The notes below the pieces were generated by a model. That model worked only from the letters and a program-made list of their open reading frames with translations, ran no database searches and was not told where the DNA came from. Of a DNA stretch of 64,000 bases, positions 52,953-62,434 are shown in pieces (within the stretch, counting starts at the first letter, position 1; the number at the start of each line of letters is the position of its first letter). The position numbers and the translations under genes are program-made. The stretch lies in contig CAWFIT010000004.1 of the NCBI GenBank assembly GCA_963815965.1, positions 186,001 through 250,000 of the forward strand. The letters are read 5' to 3'. The stretch is from DASVFB01 sp963815965. Its GTDB lineage: Bacteria; Actinomycetota; Thermoleophilia; Gaiellales; Gaiellaceae.

Positions 52953-54005
52953 TTACACGAGGTCGACAACGACGGTCGCGCCGAAGGCGGCCATCAGCGC
53001 TGCCGAGGCGCCGGCGGCGAGAGCCAGCGTCGTGCGCCGGCGGGCAACAGCGGAGGGGAACGGCGCCAGGAAGAGCGCGCTCGCTAGCCCGAACACCACT
53101 CCGGCGCAGGTCTCCACAGCGTGGAAGGCGATCCCCGTCGTCAGCGCGGTGGTCATCCCGACGCCCTGTGCGCGCAATGCCATCGCGACCGCGCCGCTCG
53201 TGAAGCCGACGTTGCCTGGGGTGAGGGGCATCGTGCCGCTGAGGTCGAGCGCCGGCACCACGAGCACCGCGGCCACGAACGGCGAGCGGACGCCGAGCGC
53301 AGCGGCGACCGAGGTCGCGGCGCCGACCCGTGCCAGGGTCGCAATGCCGATCCACGCCGCCACCCGTGCCCCGCGCTTCGGCTCCCGCCCGAGCGCGCGG
53401 AATGCGTCGAGGAGGTGCGCGGCGTGGGTGTGCGCAGTCCGGTTGCGCGTCGTCACGGCCACGACTGCCGCGACGCCCGCCATCCCGAACAGGACAAGCA
53501 CCGGCCAGAGCGGCAGCGCACCGACGATCGAGCCGGCGACGATCAGTACGGCAAGCGCGAGCGCGCGCGCAACGCCGATCACAGCGAAGGAGCCGCCCGC
53601 CCGCCAGAGCCGTTCCTCGCTGTCGAGCGCGCGCGAGAACAGCGTCAGCCGCGCGGCGTCGCCGAGCCGTGCCGGAGCGAAAGAGTTGATCAGCGAGCCG
53701 ATCCCGTAGCGTGCGCCCGCGTCCAGCCAGCCGATGCGACCGCCGACGAGCCCGATCGCCGACCGCCACGCGCCCGCGGTTCCGGCGAGCGAGCAGAGGA
53801 AACAGAGGCCAGCGAGCCACAGCCAGATCGGCCGCGCGCTCGAGAGCCCTGCCAGCGCGCGCCGCACCTCCGAGCCAAGCAGCGAAGGCACGAACACCAC
53901 GGCGAGCAGCGCGACCGTCAAGGCGACTGCGGCGGGTATCAGGCGGTAGCGGGTCCTCAGGATTAGTCCGACGTCGGAGTTAGGCGGCTTGTTGTCGAGC
54001 CGCAC
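52953..54005 (-). CDS. Flippase-like membrane protein (LPG synthase TM / UPF0104 family)
   Basis: 350 residues, about eight membrane helices, starting at GTG 54005 behind GAGGTTAAG. The segment GSLINSFAPARLGDAARLTLFSRAL (core SFAPARLGDAARL) is the conserved loop of the lysylphosphatidylglycerol-synthase membrane region family, and PLTPGNVGFTSGAVAMAL matches its second signature. Family members move or modify lipids in the cytoplasmic membrane; the soluble LPG-synthase domain is absent, so no aminoacyl transfer is implied. Confidence 0.85.
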   Translation of the reverse strand: MRLDNKPPNSDVGLILRTRYRLIPAAVALTVALLAVVFVPSLLGSEVRRALAGLSSARPIWLWLAGLCFLCSLAGTAGAWRSAIGLVGGRIGWLDAGARYGIGSLINSFAPARLGDAARLTLFSRALDSEERLWRAGGSFAVIGVARALALAVLIVAGSIVGALPLWPVLVLFGMAGVAAVVAVTTRNRTAHTHAAHLLDAFRALGREPKRGARVAAWIGIATLARVGAATSVAAALGVRSPFVAAVLVVPALDLSGTMPLTPGNVGFTSGAVAMALRAQGVGMTTALTTGIAFHAVETCAGVVFGLASALFLAPFPSAVARRRTTLALAAGASAALMAAFGATVVVDLV

Positions 54006-54541
54006 TTTCTTAACCTCTCGGCAAACAGCCGCTTCGCCCTGAGAACCGAGCACCGCCGCTTCGACTTGAACCTCCGGCGTCCGTCCTCCTTCGCCGGCTG
54101 CCGTCGCTCACGAAGGCGACAAGGAAACGTCAATCTCGCGACGAGAACGAACGCGCTCACACAGCGCCTCGTGCGCTCGTGGAGCGGACCGCCACGCACA
54201 AACGACGACGGTGCGCCCGCATCCAAGCGATTCCTGCACCGAGTGTCAGCAAGTTCGTGCGCTCCCGGCTACTCGAGGTCGCAAAAAAGTCGGAAGGACC
54301 TCGGGACCCTGGCGGCTCCGCGCTCAACTACGCGCCAGAGCGATCATAGCGCCGCTTCCGCTCACTCGGGTGCAGCGTCCCCGTCTCCAGACTGTGCACG
54401 AGCTCGAGACTTGCCGCTCCGAGGCGAGGCCCGGCCCTGCAGAGAAGTCCGTCCGCCTGAAGTTCCTCGCCTCGCGCGCGCCGCGCGTCGGTGGGTTGCA
54501 GGAATACCGGCGTAGCAGCCTCGCTTGCGATACTCGCGCCC
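54006..54541. other. Gene-free stretch
   Basis: About 540 bases with no credible gene. It contains a 12-13 base match to the tRNA T-arm fragment (near 54063-54075) and a GATACT box at 54529-54534 that may be the -10 of the next gene. Confidence 0.45.
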
Positions 54542-54775
54542 GTGGGAGAGATCGACCCGCTAGGGACTCGTGTGGACAGCCTCGACGCGTTCCTCGCCCA
54601 GAAGGTCGAAGAGGGCTACGTGATCGAGACCCGCAGCGACACGCACGCGATCATTTTCCGGCGACCGAAAGGCCTCAAGCGCTTCACGCGCGACCCAGAC
54701 CCGGGACGCTACGTCGTTCAGGTCGACGAAGATGGAATCGCGACGATGCGTCCCGCGGAGCCGCGACGCACATGA
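54542..54775 (+). CDS. Small hypothetical protein, probably leaderless
   Basis: 77 residues from GTG 54542. The sequence VDSLDAFLAQKVEEGYVIETRSDTHAIIFRR (core KVEEGYVIETRSDTHAII) and RYVVQVDEDG look like a small alpha+beta domain. No ribosome site precedes the GTG; instead GATACT ends 7 bases before it, so translation from a leaderless transcript is likely. Family not recognised with certainty. Confidence 0.65.
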   Translation: MGEIDPLGTRVDSLDAFLAQKVEEGYVIETRSDTHAIIFRRPKGLKRFTRDPDPGRYVVQVDEDGIATMRPAEPRRT

Positions 54776-54858
54776 AGCGATACGTCAGCCGCCAGAGTCT
54801 GATGGCCATCCTCGGCCACTTCTGACAGTCTCACCTACACCTACAGGAAGGTCACAGC

Positions 54859-54957
54859 ATGGCGACCAAGGACAAGAACACAAAGAAGAGCATGGAGAAG
54901 AAGCCAGCTCAGAAGACGCTGAAGGAGAAGCGGCAGGCAAAAAGGGCCAAGAAGTAG
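54859..54957 (+). CDS. Lys-rich 32-residue protein
   Basis: ATG 54859 follows AGGAAGG at 9 bases and opens a 32-residue frame, ATKDKNTKKSMEKKPAQKTL then EKRQAKRAKK, with about 40% Lys. Small Lys-rich proteins of this kind occur widely in actinobacteria. It may bind nucleic acid by charge; function is unknown. Confidence 0.6.
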   Translation: MATKDKNTKKSMEKKPAQKTLKEKRQAKRAKK

Positions 54958-55300
54958 CCGAACGCGGCGAAAGCGGGAGGGCGCAGACGCGTCACCGAGT
55001 TCGCTTCGTTGCAAAGGACACTCTCAGAAACTCACCCTCTCGTACGGCCGCGCGTCGACTGCCGAAGGCAGGATCGTCTTGAAGCGAGTAGGATGGTTGG
55101 ACTGGCCCTGCGTGCCAGGACGCCGGCTGAGGCCCAACGGCATCGACGCGCCATCTAACGCGCGCGAGATGAGGGACTGAGGCAAACAGAGTTCGACTCG
55201 CAGGGCTGTTTCTTTTCGGTACGGAACGATCGTTGGTTCGAACCGTTCGAGCTTGCTCGTTGCGCGGGTCGGATCGAGTTTGGCGTCGGAGGGAGTGGTG
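54958..55300. other. Upstream region of sufB
   Basis: No gene seen. It includes the palindrome GGTTCGAACC near 55234-55243 and the ribosome site GGAGGGA at 55288-55294. Confidence 0.4.
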
Positions 55301-56737
55301 GTGGTTGTGGTCGCACAGACGGAGACAGAGATCGTCGAAGGGATCGGCTCTGACTACGCGGTTAAGTACGGGTTCTCGAACCCGGACGAGGCCGGCGACT
55401 ATTTCTTCAAGTCGGGCCGCGGTATTTCGCACGAGGTCGTCGAGGCGATCGCGGAGCACAAGAACGAGCCGGCCTGGATGCGGAAGGTGCGCCATCGGGC
55501 GCTCGATTACTTCTTCGCGCGGCCGCTACCCAGCTGGGGCGGCGATCTCACTCAGATCGACTTCGAGAACATCTACTACTACATCAAGCCGACCGAGAAG
55601 CAAGCGGACTCCTGGGAGGATCTGCCTGCCGACATCAAGGACACCTGGGACAAGCTCGGCATCCCGGAGGCCGAGAAGAAGTACCTCGCGGGCGTCGGCG
55701 CGCAGTACGAGTCGGAGGTCGTCTACCACAAGCTGCAGGCCGACCTCGAGGCGAAGGGCGTGCTCTTCCTCGACATGGACTCGGGCCTACGCCAGCACGA
55801 GGAGCTCGTCAAGCAGTACTTCGGGACGATCATCCCCTCGAACGACAACAAGTTCGCAGCGCTGAACACGGCCGTGTGGTCGGGCGGCTCGTTCATCTAC
55901 GTGCCGCCGGGCGTCCACATCGAACTGCCGCTGCAGGCCTACTTCCGGATCAACGCCGAGAACATGGGCCAGTTCGAGCGGACGATGATCATCGTCGACG
56001 AGGACGCGTACGTGCACTACGTCGAGGGCTGCACCGCGCCGATCTACTCGAGCGACTCGCTGCACTCGGCGGTCGTCGAGATCGTCGTTAAGCCGCGAGG
56101 TCGCTGCCGGTACACAACGATCCAGAACTGGTCGAACAACGTCTACAACCTCGTGACCAAGCGCGCGGTCGCGTACGAGGGCGCGACGATGGAGTGGGTC
56201 GACGGGAACCTCGGCTCGAAGCTGACGATGAAATACCCGGCGATCTGGCTGATGGGCGAGCGCGCTCACGGCGAGGTGCTGTCGATCGCGTTCGCGGGCT
56301 CGGGCCAGCACCAGGACGCGGGCGGCAAGGTCGTCCACGTCGCGCCGAACACGACCTCGCTGATCACCTCGAAGTCGATCTCGAAGGACGGCGGCCGCGC
56401 CGGCTACCGTGGGCTGCTCCAGGTCGGGAAGGGCGCCACCAACGCCAAGTCGAAGGTCGTCTGCGACGCGCTGATCCTCGACGAGGACTCGCGCTCCGAC
56501 ACCTACCCGTACATCGCCATCGACGAGAACGAGGTCGACGTCGGCCACGAGGCCACCGTCTCGAAAATCGGAGACGAACAACTCTTCTACCTCATGTCGC
56601 GCGGCCTGTCCCAAGCCGAAGCCTCGGCGATGATCGTCGCCGGCTTCGTCGAACCGATCGTCAAAGAACTCCCGCTCGAGTACGCGATCGAGATGAACCG
56701 CCTGATCCAGATCCAGATGGAAGGCTCCGTCGGCTAG
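55301..56737 (+). CDS. sufB: Fe-S cluster assembly protein SufB
   Basis: 478 residues, the normal length. Scaffold component of the SUF system. Conserved blocks: [38 protein letters not shown] (core [11 protein letters not shown]), [33 protein letters not shown] and [21 protein letters not shown] with the cluster-ligand Cys. A string of GTG codons follows the GGAGGGA site; GTG 55301 has the best spacing (6 bases). No sufC, sufD, sufS or sufU gene adjoins it, which is unusual. Confidence 0.95.
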   Translation: MVVVAQTETEIVEGIGSDYAVKYGFSNPDEAGDYFFKSGRGISHEVVEAIAEHKNEPAWMRKVRHRALDYFFARPLPSWGGDLTQIDFENIYYYIKPTEKQADSWEDLPADIKDTWDKLGIPEAEKKYLAGVGAQYESEVVYHKLQADLEAKGVLFLDMDSGLRQHEELVKQYFGTIIPSNDNKFAALNTAVWSGGSFIYVPPGVHIELPLQAYFRINAENMGQFERTMIIVDEDAYVHYVEGCTAPIYSSDSLHSAVVEIVVKPRGRCRYTTIQNWSNNVYNLVTKRAVAYEGATMEWVDGNLGSKLTMKYPAIWLMGERAHGEVLSIAFAGSGQHQDAGGKVVHVAPNTTSLITSKSISKDGGRAGYRGLLQVGKGATNAKSKVVCDALILDEDSRSDTYPYIAIDENEVDVGHEATVSKIGDEQLFYLMSRGLSQAEASAMIVAGFVEPIVKELPLEYAIEMNRLIQIQMEGSVG

Positions 56738-56873
56738 ACGTTCGAGCCAACCCGCGCAATCACGGCTAGGGTGAACCGCACCACCGGCGTCGACGCAACG
56801 CGCTCCTGAGCGCCATGCCTCGTCAATGTCCGCCTTCGCCGGCAACGCGCGGGCTTTCCGCGAGAAGGATCTT

Positions 56874-57725
56874 GTGAGCATCGAAAGCACAGAGACCCAT
56901 GGACCTCTCGACCCGCTGCAGCTGTTCCTGACGGACATAGCCAAGGTGGATCTGTTGACGGCGGCACAGGAGGTGCAGCTGGCGAAGCAGATCGAGCGCG
57001 GCGATCATCGCGCGAAGCAACAGATGGTGGAGGCAAACCTCCGTCTGGTGGTCTCGATCGCGAAGAAGTACCGCGACCGGGGCTTGCCGCTTCTGGACCT
57101 GATCCAGGAGGGAACGATCGGGTTGGTGCGGGCGACGGAGAAGTTCGACCACCGCCGCGGGTTCAAGTTCTCGACCTATGCGACCTGGTGGATCCGGCAG
57201 GCGGTGGCACGCGGGTTGGCGGACAAGGCGAGGACGATTCGCATCCCGTTGCACGTGGTTGAGAAGCTGAACAGGATCATCCGCTCGGAGCGGAGGTTGC
57301 GCGCGGAGTTGTACCGGGAGCCGACGCCGGCGGAGATCGCGAACGATGCGGAGCTGCCGGTGGAGGAGGTGGCGCAGATCCTGCGGACCGCGCAGGCACC
57401 GGTGTCGTTGGACGCGCCGGTCGGGGACGAGGAGGAGTCCGAGTTCGGGCATTTCCTGGCCGACAAGAACATGCCGCTCCCCGAGGATGCCGCGCAGAGC
57501 GTCTCCCGGGCGACCGCCTTGCGGAACTGCCTCGACTCGCTCGGCGACCGCCAGCGTCGGGTGCTCGAGCTCCGCTACGGCCTCGACGGTGGGCGCCCGC
57601 GTACCCTCCAAGAGGTCAGTGTCGTCGTCAACGTGACACGCGAGCGTGTTCGTCAGATCGAGACCCAGTCGCTGAAGACGCTCGCAGCGCTGGCCCAAGC
57701 TCAGGAGCTGCGTGAGGTCGCATGA
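56874..57725 (+). CDS. Primary-type sigma-70 factor (RpoD/HrdB group), short
   Basis: 283 residues with regions 1.2, 2, 3 and 4 and no region 1.1. Region 1.2 [21 protein letters not shown]; region 2 [26 protein letters not shown] with [20 protein letters not shown] (core [12 protein letters not shown]) for -10 melting; region 4 [15 protein letters not shown] and TRERVRQIE for -35 binding. I choose GTG 56874, which has AAGGA at the right distance, over ATG 56826. Likely a group 2 alternative to the housekeeping factor. Confidence 0.93.
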   Translation: MSIESTETHGPLDPLQLFLTDIAKVDLLTAAQEVQLAKQIERGDHRAKQQMVEANLRLVVSIAKKYRDRGLPLLDLIQEGTIGLVRATEKFDHRRGFKFSTYATWWIRQAVARGLADKARTIRIPLHVVEKLNRIIRSERRLRAELYREPTPAEIANDAELPVEEVAQILRTAQAPVSLDAPVGDEEESEFGHFLADKNMPLPEDAAQSVSRATALRNCLDSLGDRQRRVLELRYGLDGGRPRTLQEVSVVVNVTRERVRQIETQSLKTLAALAQAQELREVA

Positions 57726-57763
57726 GACGCCTCATACGGTGCTGCCAACCGTTTTCGGTGGTG

Positions 57764-58123
57764 TCAGCGGCGGGCGAGTCGGCGACCGCGTTCGGTGTCG
57801 GGCGGGGTGTAGTTGAGCTGGTAGTGGTGGTAGAGGGTTGACTCGTCTGCCTTGGAGAGCTCGTCGCCGCGCAGTTCGATGTTGGGGGCGGTCTTGACCT
57901 CTTCCTTGGAGACTGTCACCTGCAGGTTGTCGGGGCCGATCGTGATTTCGGCCAGGGGGACGAACGTCAGGTGGCGGCCGATCAGGCCTTCCTTGACGGT
58001 CCCGAACATCGGCTCGTTGGTTTCGACGTCGACGTAGACCTCCTCGAGTTTGCCGATCCTCTGCCCGTTGCGGTCGACCAGTTCCTTGCCGTGCCATTCG
58101 CCGATGTCCTGGTGATAGGCCAT
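57764..58123 (-). CDS. PRC-barrel domain protein
   Basis: 119 residues. The PRC-barrel begins at IGEWHGKELVDRNGQRIGKLEEVYVD (core VDRNGQRIGKLEEVYVD) and continues TVKEGLIGRHLTFVPLAEITIGPD; the end is a basic tail. ATG 58123 follows GAGGAGG. PRC barrels act in RNA processing, photosynthesis and stress responses, so no precise role is assigned. It converges on the sigma factor gene. Confidence 0.88.
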   Translation of the reverse strand: MAYHQDIGEWHGKELVDRNGQRIGKLEEVYVDVETNEPMFGTVKEGLIGRHLTFVPLAEITIGPDNLQVTVSKEEVKTAPNIELRGDELSKADESTLYHHYQLNYTPPDTERGRRLARR

Positions 58124-58240
58124 TTCCGTCGCCTCCTCGTCACCGCCGTTGTGTCTCGGTACCGGCGAGCTTAGCTCCGCCCCGATAAGGCGAGGGCTGC
58201 CGGATCGGCGCCGTCCGGACCCGCGCCCGTCTGGGCGCGT

Positions 58241-58275
58241 GCAAGAAGGGCCCGGCGACGCCGGGCCCTTCTTGC
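58241..58275 (-). terminator. Strong intrinsic-type terminator hairpin
   Basis: GCAAGAAGGGCCCGG (58241-58255) and CCGGGCCCTTCTTGC (58261-58275) pair perfectly over 15 bases with loop CGACG, 18 bases after the stop of the gene at 58294. It ends that gene and insulates the PRC-barrel gene downstream. Confidence 0.85.
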
Positions 58276-58293
58276 TGACACCGAGTAGTGGAG

Positions 58294-58605
58294 CTACGCG
58301 ACGGTGTAGCCGTTGCTCTGGGCAACGACCTTGCCGCGCGTGATCTTCGGCTCGTTCGGAATCGCCTTGGTGAAGTTCTCGTCGGTGATCCACTTCGAGA
58401 CGAGCTTCGTGGACTCGGCGTCCTGCTCGGACGTCTGGAAGAGACCGAGCGAGCTCAGGACGCCGTTGTCGCCCTGGATCAGGTAGTAGCCCTCGAAGCC
58501 GGGGAGCTTGCGGAGCTGCGGGACGAGCGTCTCCTTGACCTTGCTGGCGACCTCGTTCGTGCGGGTCATGTCGACACCTTCGTAACGACGAATGGTGGCA
58601 TGCAT
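58294..58605 (-). CDS. Small ABM-like protein
   Basis: 103 residues from ATG 58605 after AAGGAGC. The pattern MHATIRRYEGVD, a helix with VKETLVPQLRKLPGFEGYYLIQGDNG (core LRKLPGFEGYYLIQ) and SSLGLFQTSEQDAEST resembles a dimeric alpha+beta barrel ABM protein. Members without clear active-site residues are common in actinobacteria. It is transcribed alone, ending at the strong hairpin. Confidence 0.75.
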   Translation of the reverse strand: MHATIRRYEGVDMTRTNEVASKVKETLVPQLRKLPGFEGYYLIQGDNGVLSSLGLFQTSEQDAESTKLVSKWITDENFTKAIPNEPKITRGKVVAQSNGYTVA

Positions 58606-58868
58606 GTGATGCTCCTTCTGTTGCTCTTGCAGGACAGAGCGCCCGAATGAGCGAACTGCTCGCGGTCAGGCCAGGCCGGAGGTCACGGTCGAGGGAGAAA
58701 CGTGCGGAGCCTCGACGGCTTCAACAGCTAGAGCCAACGCGCTGTGACCACCATAGCCGCAATCCTGCGACACCGTCAGTATTCGCTGAGAGCTGACCTA
58801 AAGCCCTCCATTGCGCGCCGCCGACGTCGAACGACCGACCGTCCACTATTTGGAGTTGAGCGTCGACC

Positions 58869-59540
58869 CTAGAGGCCGCGGACGCGGTTTGCGCCGCGGA
58901 TCAGGACCGGCGTACCGATCGGCGATGCTTGGAAGACGAAGGCTGCATCTTGAAGAGAGATCCGTATGCAGCCGTGACTGGCGGGCTGGTCGGGAACGAT
59001 GGGGAAGGCGTGGATCGCGAACCCGTCATGGAAGTACAGCGCGTACGGCAGCCAGACGTGATAGCTGCGCGACCAGCTTCTTCTGACGCGACGGGTCACG
59101 GTGAAACGTCCTTCGGGCGTCGCCAACGTCGCTCCTGTCGACGCGTGCACGACTCGTCGGACCGTGCCCTGCGCGACGACCAGCAGCACTTGGCGAGTCA
59201 GGTCGATCTCTAACGCGCGTCGTAGCCGCAGCCACGGTTGCGGCGCCTGTGCGTGCCTCAGCGTCTGGCGGGTCTGCGGCCCGACGACGCCGTCGCGGAC
59301 TATTTGTTCCCAGCCTTGAAGGGCAACTACGGCGTACCAGGTCTGGTCGCCGAAGACGCCGTCGACTCCGCCGGGTTGCAGGTAGCCGAGCGCGACGAGC
59401 CGCCTCTGCAGTGACGCGACCGAGTGGCCATGGTCGCCGTAGCGCAGCTCAGCTGCGGACGCTGTGCCAGGCAGCGCAAGCATGAGAACGATTCCAGCGA
59501 CTAGCTGGCGACGATGCAGCGCACCGACGCCACGACCCAA
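58869..59540 (-). CDS. Secreted L,D-transpeptidase with peptidoglycan-binding domain
   Basis: 223 residues. A signal peptide (HRRQLVAGIVLMLALPG, cut after ASA) is followed by a PG-binding domain (GDHGHSVASLQRRLVALGYL to VVGPQTRQTL) and a YkuD catalytic domain with GFAIHAFP and the ASHGCIRIS motif bearing the nucleophile Cys. It cross-links 3-3 peptide bridges in the cell wall. I choose TTG 59540, giving a normal signal peptide; no strong ribosome site is seen and an upstream start is possible. Confidence 0.88.
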   Translation of the reverse strand: MGRGVGALHRRQLVAGIVLMLALPGTASAAELRYGDHGHSVASLQRRLVALGYLQPGGVDGVFGDQTWYAVVALQGWEQIVRDGVVGPQTRQTLRHAQAPQPWLRLRRALEIDLTRQVLLVVAQGTVRRVVHASTGATLATPEGRFTVTRRVRRSWSRSYHVWLPYALYFHDGFAIHAFPIVPDQPASHGCIRISLQDAAFVFQASPIGTPVLIRGANRVRGL

Positions 59541-60170
59541 GCGGCCGGCGTGCGGCAGGAGCCGCTCTTCGCCTTCGTGTGCTCGCCGAAGCGACGCCCC
59601 CATGTCGATGCAGGTTCTGCGATGGGCGCGGCCTTCCTGCCAGCGCGTGAGGGTGAGCAATGGGGGCTCATGCCAGAAGACGTTGAGCGCGTGCGCTCCG
59701 CGTCCGGTGCACGCTGCGAAGAGGACGACCCGATGGGAGCCGACTTGCGCGACTCGCGGACCAGATACCTCGTCCACTGCGACTACGGCGGCGCTCTCTA
59801 CCGCGTTGAACGCGTAGAGCCACCGCCGAACCCGAACGCCTTCGGGCACGCGTGGGTGACGCGGCTTGGTGGTTCGTGACCCAGGCGGATCAGCCTCGCG
59901 CACCTCTCCGGGGTGCCGTGGGGGCGCGGATCGGCGAGCGACGGCGTCACCTAACGGTGACGACGAATACGTACACGCACGTTTTCGCTGACGAGCGTGA
60001 GCTTGATTGCGCCGCTCTTGTTGCATGAGCGACTCGTCGACTGTGTCAGTTCCGGGGCGACCGCGCATTGCCCTTGAAGTGGAGTCCACGAAGGAGGACG
60101 ATGGTTGGGTGGCCATGCGCCCTGTTTCCTCGGGCGTCATCTTTCTTATGTTCGGCGAGAGGAATCCCAC
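59541..60170. other. Mostly gene-free region with an integrase relic
   Basis: No full gene. The right end holds the recombinase tail at 59957-60028 and a small frame at 60025-60174. Longer frames around 59514-59880 on either strand have no ribosome site. Confidence 0.45.
59957..60028 (+). pseudogene. 3' end relic of a tyrosine recombinase gene
   Basis: The frame reads TVTTNTYTHVFADEREL then DCAALVA and a stop, the usual C-terminal end of phage-type integrases (after the catalytic Tyr, here TYTHV). The frame continues a little upstream (RRHL) with nothing recognisable before it. It is a relic of an older integration and lies 3.1 kb from the integrase at the right edge. Confidence 0.65.
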
Positions 60171-60174
60171 ATGA
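60025..60174 (+). CDS. Possible 49-residue protein coupled to the cupin-like gene
   Basis: ATG 60025 overlaps the integrase-relic stop as ATGA, and the frame's TGA overlaps the cupin-like start at 60171, also as ATGA. It reads SDSSTVSVPGRPRIALEVES then TKEDDGWVAMRPVS. The double coupling argues for translation; the lack of a ribosome site and known homologue argue against. I hold it as a possible leader gene. Confidence 0.35.
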   Translation: MSDSSTVSVPGRPRIALEVESTKEDDGWVAMRPVSSGVIFLMFGERNPT

Positions 60175-60695
60175 GGCGATTCGTAGTAGGCAAGGTCATG
60201 CCAAGGATGAACAGGAACCACCGTCGTCTGGTCATTGCGGCCGTCGCTGTCGCAATGGTCGGAACGGTCGCGGCCGTAGCTTTCGGATCGCCCGGTTCCG
60301 GAAGGGTGACGACGCTTCTCGTCGCGAAGGCCGACAACAACGAGACCGTCAAGCTGAACAGCGACCGGATCAAGTTCCAGACCAAGGGTCCGACCGACGT
60401 TCGTGTCCAGACGATCACCTTCGCGCCAGGTGGCTACAGCGGCTGGAATCACAAGCCGGGCTTCAATCTCGTAACGGTCCTGTCAGGCGAGGTGACCAAG
60501 TTCGATTCCCACTGCAACGGGACGACCTACGGGCCCAACTCCCCGAACGGAGCCGTGTTTGTCGAGTACGGCGACGAGCCGGAGGAGGTCCGCAACATGA
60601 GCAGCGCGGCGGCGACGGTCTACGCGACACAGGTTGCGCCGGACGCAGATCCAGCCGTCTTCCGGATCGAAGACGATCCGCCGCCGTGCGCGTGA
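60171..60695 (+). CDS. Secreted cupin-like protein
   Basis: 174 residues from ATG 60171 behind GAGAGGAA. A Tat-free signal region (RRLVIAAVAVAMVGTVAAVAFG) precedes a small beta barrel of cupin type: APGGYSGWNHKPGFNLVTVLSGEVTKFD (core GWNHKPG and LSGEVTKFD) holds one His and one Glu of the metal set; other ligands are not obvious. Two Cys (SHCNG and the final PPPCA) may be bridged. Ends at a long hairpin. Function unknown. Confidence 0.75.
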   Translation: MRRFVVGKVMPRMNRNHRRLVIAAVAVAMVGTVAAVAFGSPGSGRVTTLLVAKADNNETVKLNSDRIKFQTKGPTDVRVQTITFAPGGYSGWNHKPGFNLVTVLSGEVTKFDSHCNGTTYGPNSPNGAVFVEYGDEPEEVRNMSSAAATVYATQVAPDADPAVFRIEDDPPPCA

Positions 60696-61047
60696 GGCAC
60701 CGACGAGCGTAGCTTCGCCACCCCAGCGATCCTTCGGAGGGAGCCCCGCCAAGGCGGGGCTCCTCCGCATCCGTGAGGGGACTGTGCGCGAACCTCTGCA
60801 CCTCGCGCAGCGTCCAGAGGCGGAGCGACGGGAGTCGAGGCCGCCATTGGCGACAGGACTACACGAGCCAGCGGAGAACGGGGCGTCGTGGCGCTGTCGG
60901 ACGCGACTCGGCGAGCAATCGCGAACCGATGTCGCCGCTCAACTTGACGTTCGGGTTCGTCGTCGCCCCCGCCCGCGGCTTCGCCGGTGGATCGCTTCAC
61001 TTTCCCGCTGCTCGTGAGCAGGACCGCGCGCGGTAGGCTCGGCTCGA
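60696..61047. other. Intergenic stretch
   Basis: It holds the hairpin at 60735-60767. Beyond that I see no gene or RNA before the phosphoesterase start. Confidence 0.45.
60735..60767 (+). terminator. Hairpin terminator after the cupin-like gene
   Basis: CGGAGGGAGCCCCGCC and GGCGGGGCTCCTCCG pair with one bulged G, 40 bases after the stop. Confidence 0.65.
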
Positions 61048-61833
61048 ATGAGCCGGCTGCTCGTCCTTGGCGACCTGCACTGCGACCGCGGCCACCTACG
61101 CGACCTGGTCGAACGCGCCGTCGAGGAGCGCTGCGACGCGCTCGTTTCCCTCGGCGACCTCTTCTATCTGCCGCGCGACCCGGAAGGGCGCCGCTTCCTC
61201 CGCTCCGCCGGTGCCATGCTCCGCCGGGCGGGCCTCGAGCTTCTCCTTGTGGACGGAAACCACGACGACGGCGAGGCGCTCACCGATGCCCGCGCCCGCA
61301 CGGCCGCGCCCGGACCGGTGCCGCTCGGCTTCCGTCTGCACCACCTGCCTGCTGGAACGCGCTTCAGGCTCGGCGGGCTGCGCTGCCTCGCCTACGGTGG
61401 CGCGTTGCCCGTCTGGTCGCCTCGAGCCGGACGTGACTGGCACCGGGCCGCCGCACGCGAGCGGGCCGCCTTGACGCGCATCGTCGGCGGCGGCGAGATC
61501 GACCTCCTCTTCTGCCACGACCCGCGCACGCTCGAGCAAGGCGCGCAGGCGCGCGGCCCCTTCGCCGCGCTCGCCGCGAAGCTCCGCCCCGCCCTTGTCC
61601 TCTACGCGCACCAGCACCGCCAGCACGTGAGCGTTGCCGGACAGCCAGCGCTCGTTGGGCTCGGCTCCTTCCGGGACGGGCAGTCCTCGGCCGTCGTGCT
61701 CGACAGCGCCGAGACGGGCCGGCTTGTCAGCGCGCTCCGCGAGCGGGAGACCGGTGCTCATGAATCCGCTGGACCCGCCCGTCAGCACGCCCGCCTGAGG
61801 TCACGGCGGGACCGGGTCGGCTCCCGCAGCTAG
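61048..61833 (+). CDS. Calcineurin-like metallophosphoesterase
   Basis: 261 residues. All metal motifs are present in order: LVLGDLHCD, SLGDLFYLP, LVDGNHDDG, LLFCHDP and the final YAHQHRQHV (G-H-x-H with Ala for Gly). Members hydrolyse phosphodiesters or phosphomonoesters; the substrate is not indicated. ATG 61048 is used; no strong ribosome site is visible. The last 30 residues are basic and low-complexity. The YjbR-like gene follows after 11 bases, so they are probably co-transcribed. Confidence 0.9.
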   Translation: MSRLLVLGDLHCDRGHLRDLVERAVEERCDALVSLGDLFYLPRDPEGRRFLRSAGAMLRRAGLELLLVDGNHDDGEALTDARARTAAPGPVPLGFRLHHLPAGTRFRLGGLRCLAYGGALPVWSPRAGRDWHRAAARERAALTRIVGGGEIDLLFCHDPRTLEQGAQARGPFAALAAKLRPALVLYAHQHRQHVSVAGQPALVGLGSFRDGQSSAVVLDSAETGRLVSALRERETGAHESAGPARQHARLRSRRDRVGSRS

Positions 61834-61844
61834 CCTCGGAGGAC

Positions 61845-62207
61845 GTGACCGCCGATTCGCTGCGACGCCGGTGCCTGGCGAGGCCGTCTGCGGTCGAGGA
61901 GTTCCCGTTCGGCCCGGAGACCTCGGTCTTCAAGGTCGGCGGGAAGATGTTCGCTCTGACAGCCCTCGACGCGCGGCCACTGACCGTGAGCCTCAAATGC
62001 GAGCCTTCGCTGGCTGAAGCCCTCCGCGCCGAGCACTCGGCCGTCCGGCCCGGCTACCACCTGAACAAGCGTCACTGGATCACCGTCACCCTCGACGACT
62101 CGCTGCCCGACGATCTGCTCTTCGGTCTCATCGAGGACAGCTACGAGCTGGTCGTCGACGGGCTGCCGAAGCGCGAGCGCGACCTCGTTCGCGCGCAAGG
62201 GCCGTAG
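61845..62207 (+). CDS. MmcQ/YjbR-family protein
   Basis: 120 residues, from GTG 61845 after GGAGG. The family pattern is clear: AVEEFPFGPETSVFKVGGKMFAL (core FPFGPETSVFKVGGKMFAL), LTVSLKCEP, GYHLNKRHWITVTL and SYELVVDGLPKRER. YjbR proteins have a CyaY-like fold and are usually described as DNA-binding, without a known biochemical role. Confidence 0.92.
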   Translation: MTADSLRRRCLARPSAVEEFPFGPETSVFKVGGKMFALTALDARPLTVSLKCEPSLAEALRAEHSAVRPGYHLNKRHWITVTLDDSLPDDLLFGLIEDSYELVVDGLPKRERDLVRAQGP

Positions 62208-62434
62208 CCGAGGGCGCCGCCCCACGTCCCGCCCGGCACAGACCACGTGACCTACGAACTCGAGGCGATCCGCGCTCGGCTCGACGCGCGTGGTGGCTCG
62301 ATCCGTCCAAGCCGTCGCGTAACGTAGAAGCATGAGCACTCAAGGTTCTGAAAAGGCCGGCGTCGCCGTCTGGGACCAAGGCGAAATCAAGATCATCGTC
62401 CCACCGAGGGCGAAACGAATCAGCGTGGGACCGT

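Noticed and set aside
54060..54078. Third copy of the tRNA 3' fragment
   Set aside because: Only about 12-13 bases match and the acceptor part is absent, which could be chance.
59514..59879. Plus-strand gene antisense to the L,D-transpeptidase start
   Set aside because: No ribosome site, no protein-like motif, and it overlaps the better-supported opposite gene; typical high-GC shadow frame.
62247..62330. 26-residue frame starting TYELEAIRARLDARGG
   Set aside because: Too short, no ribosome site and no coupling; it may be a decayed fragment.
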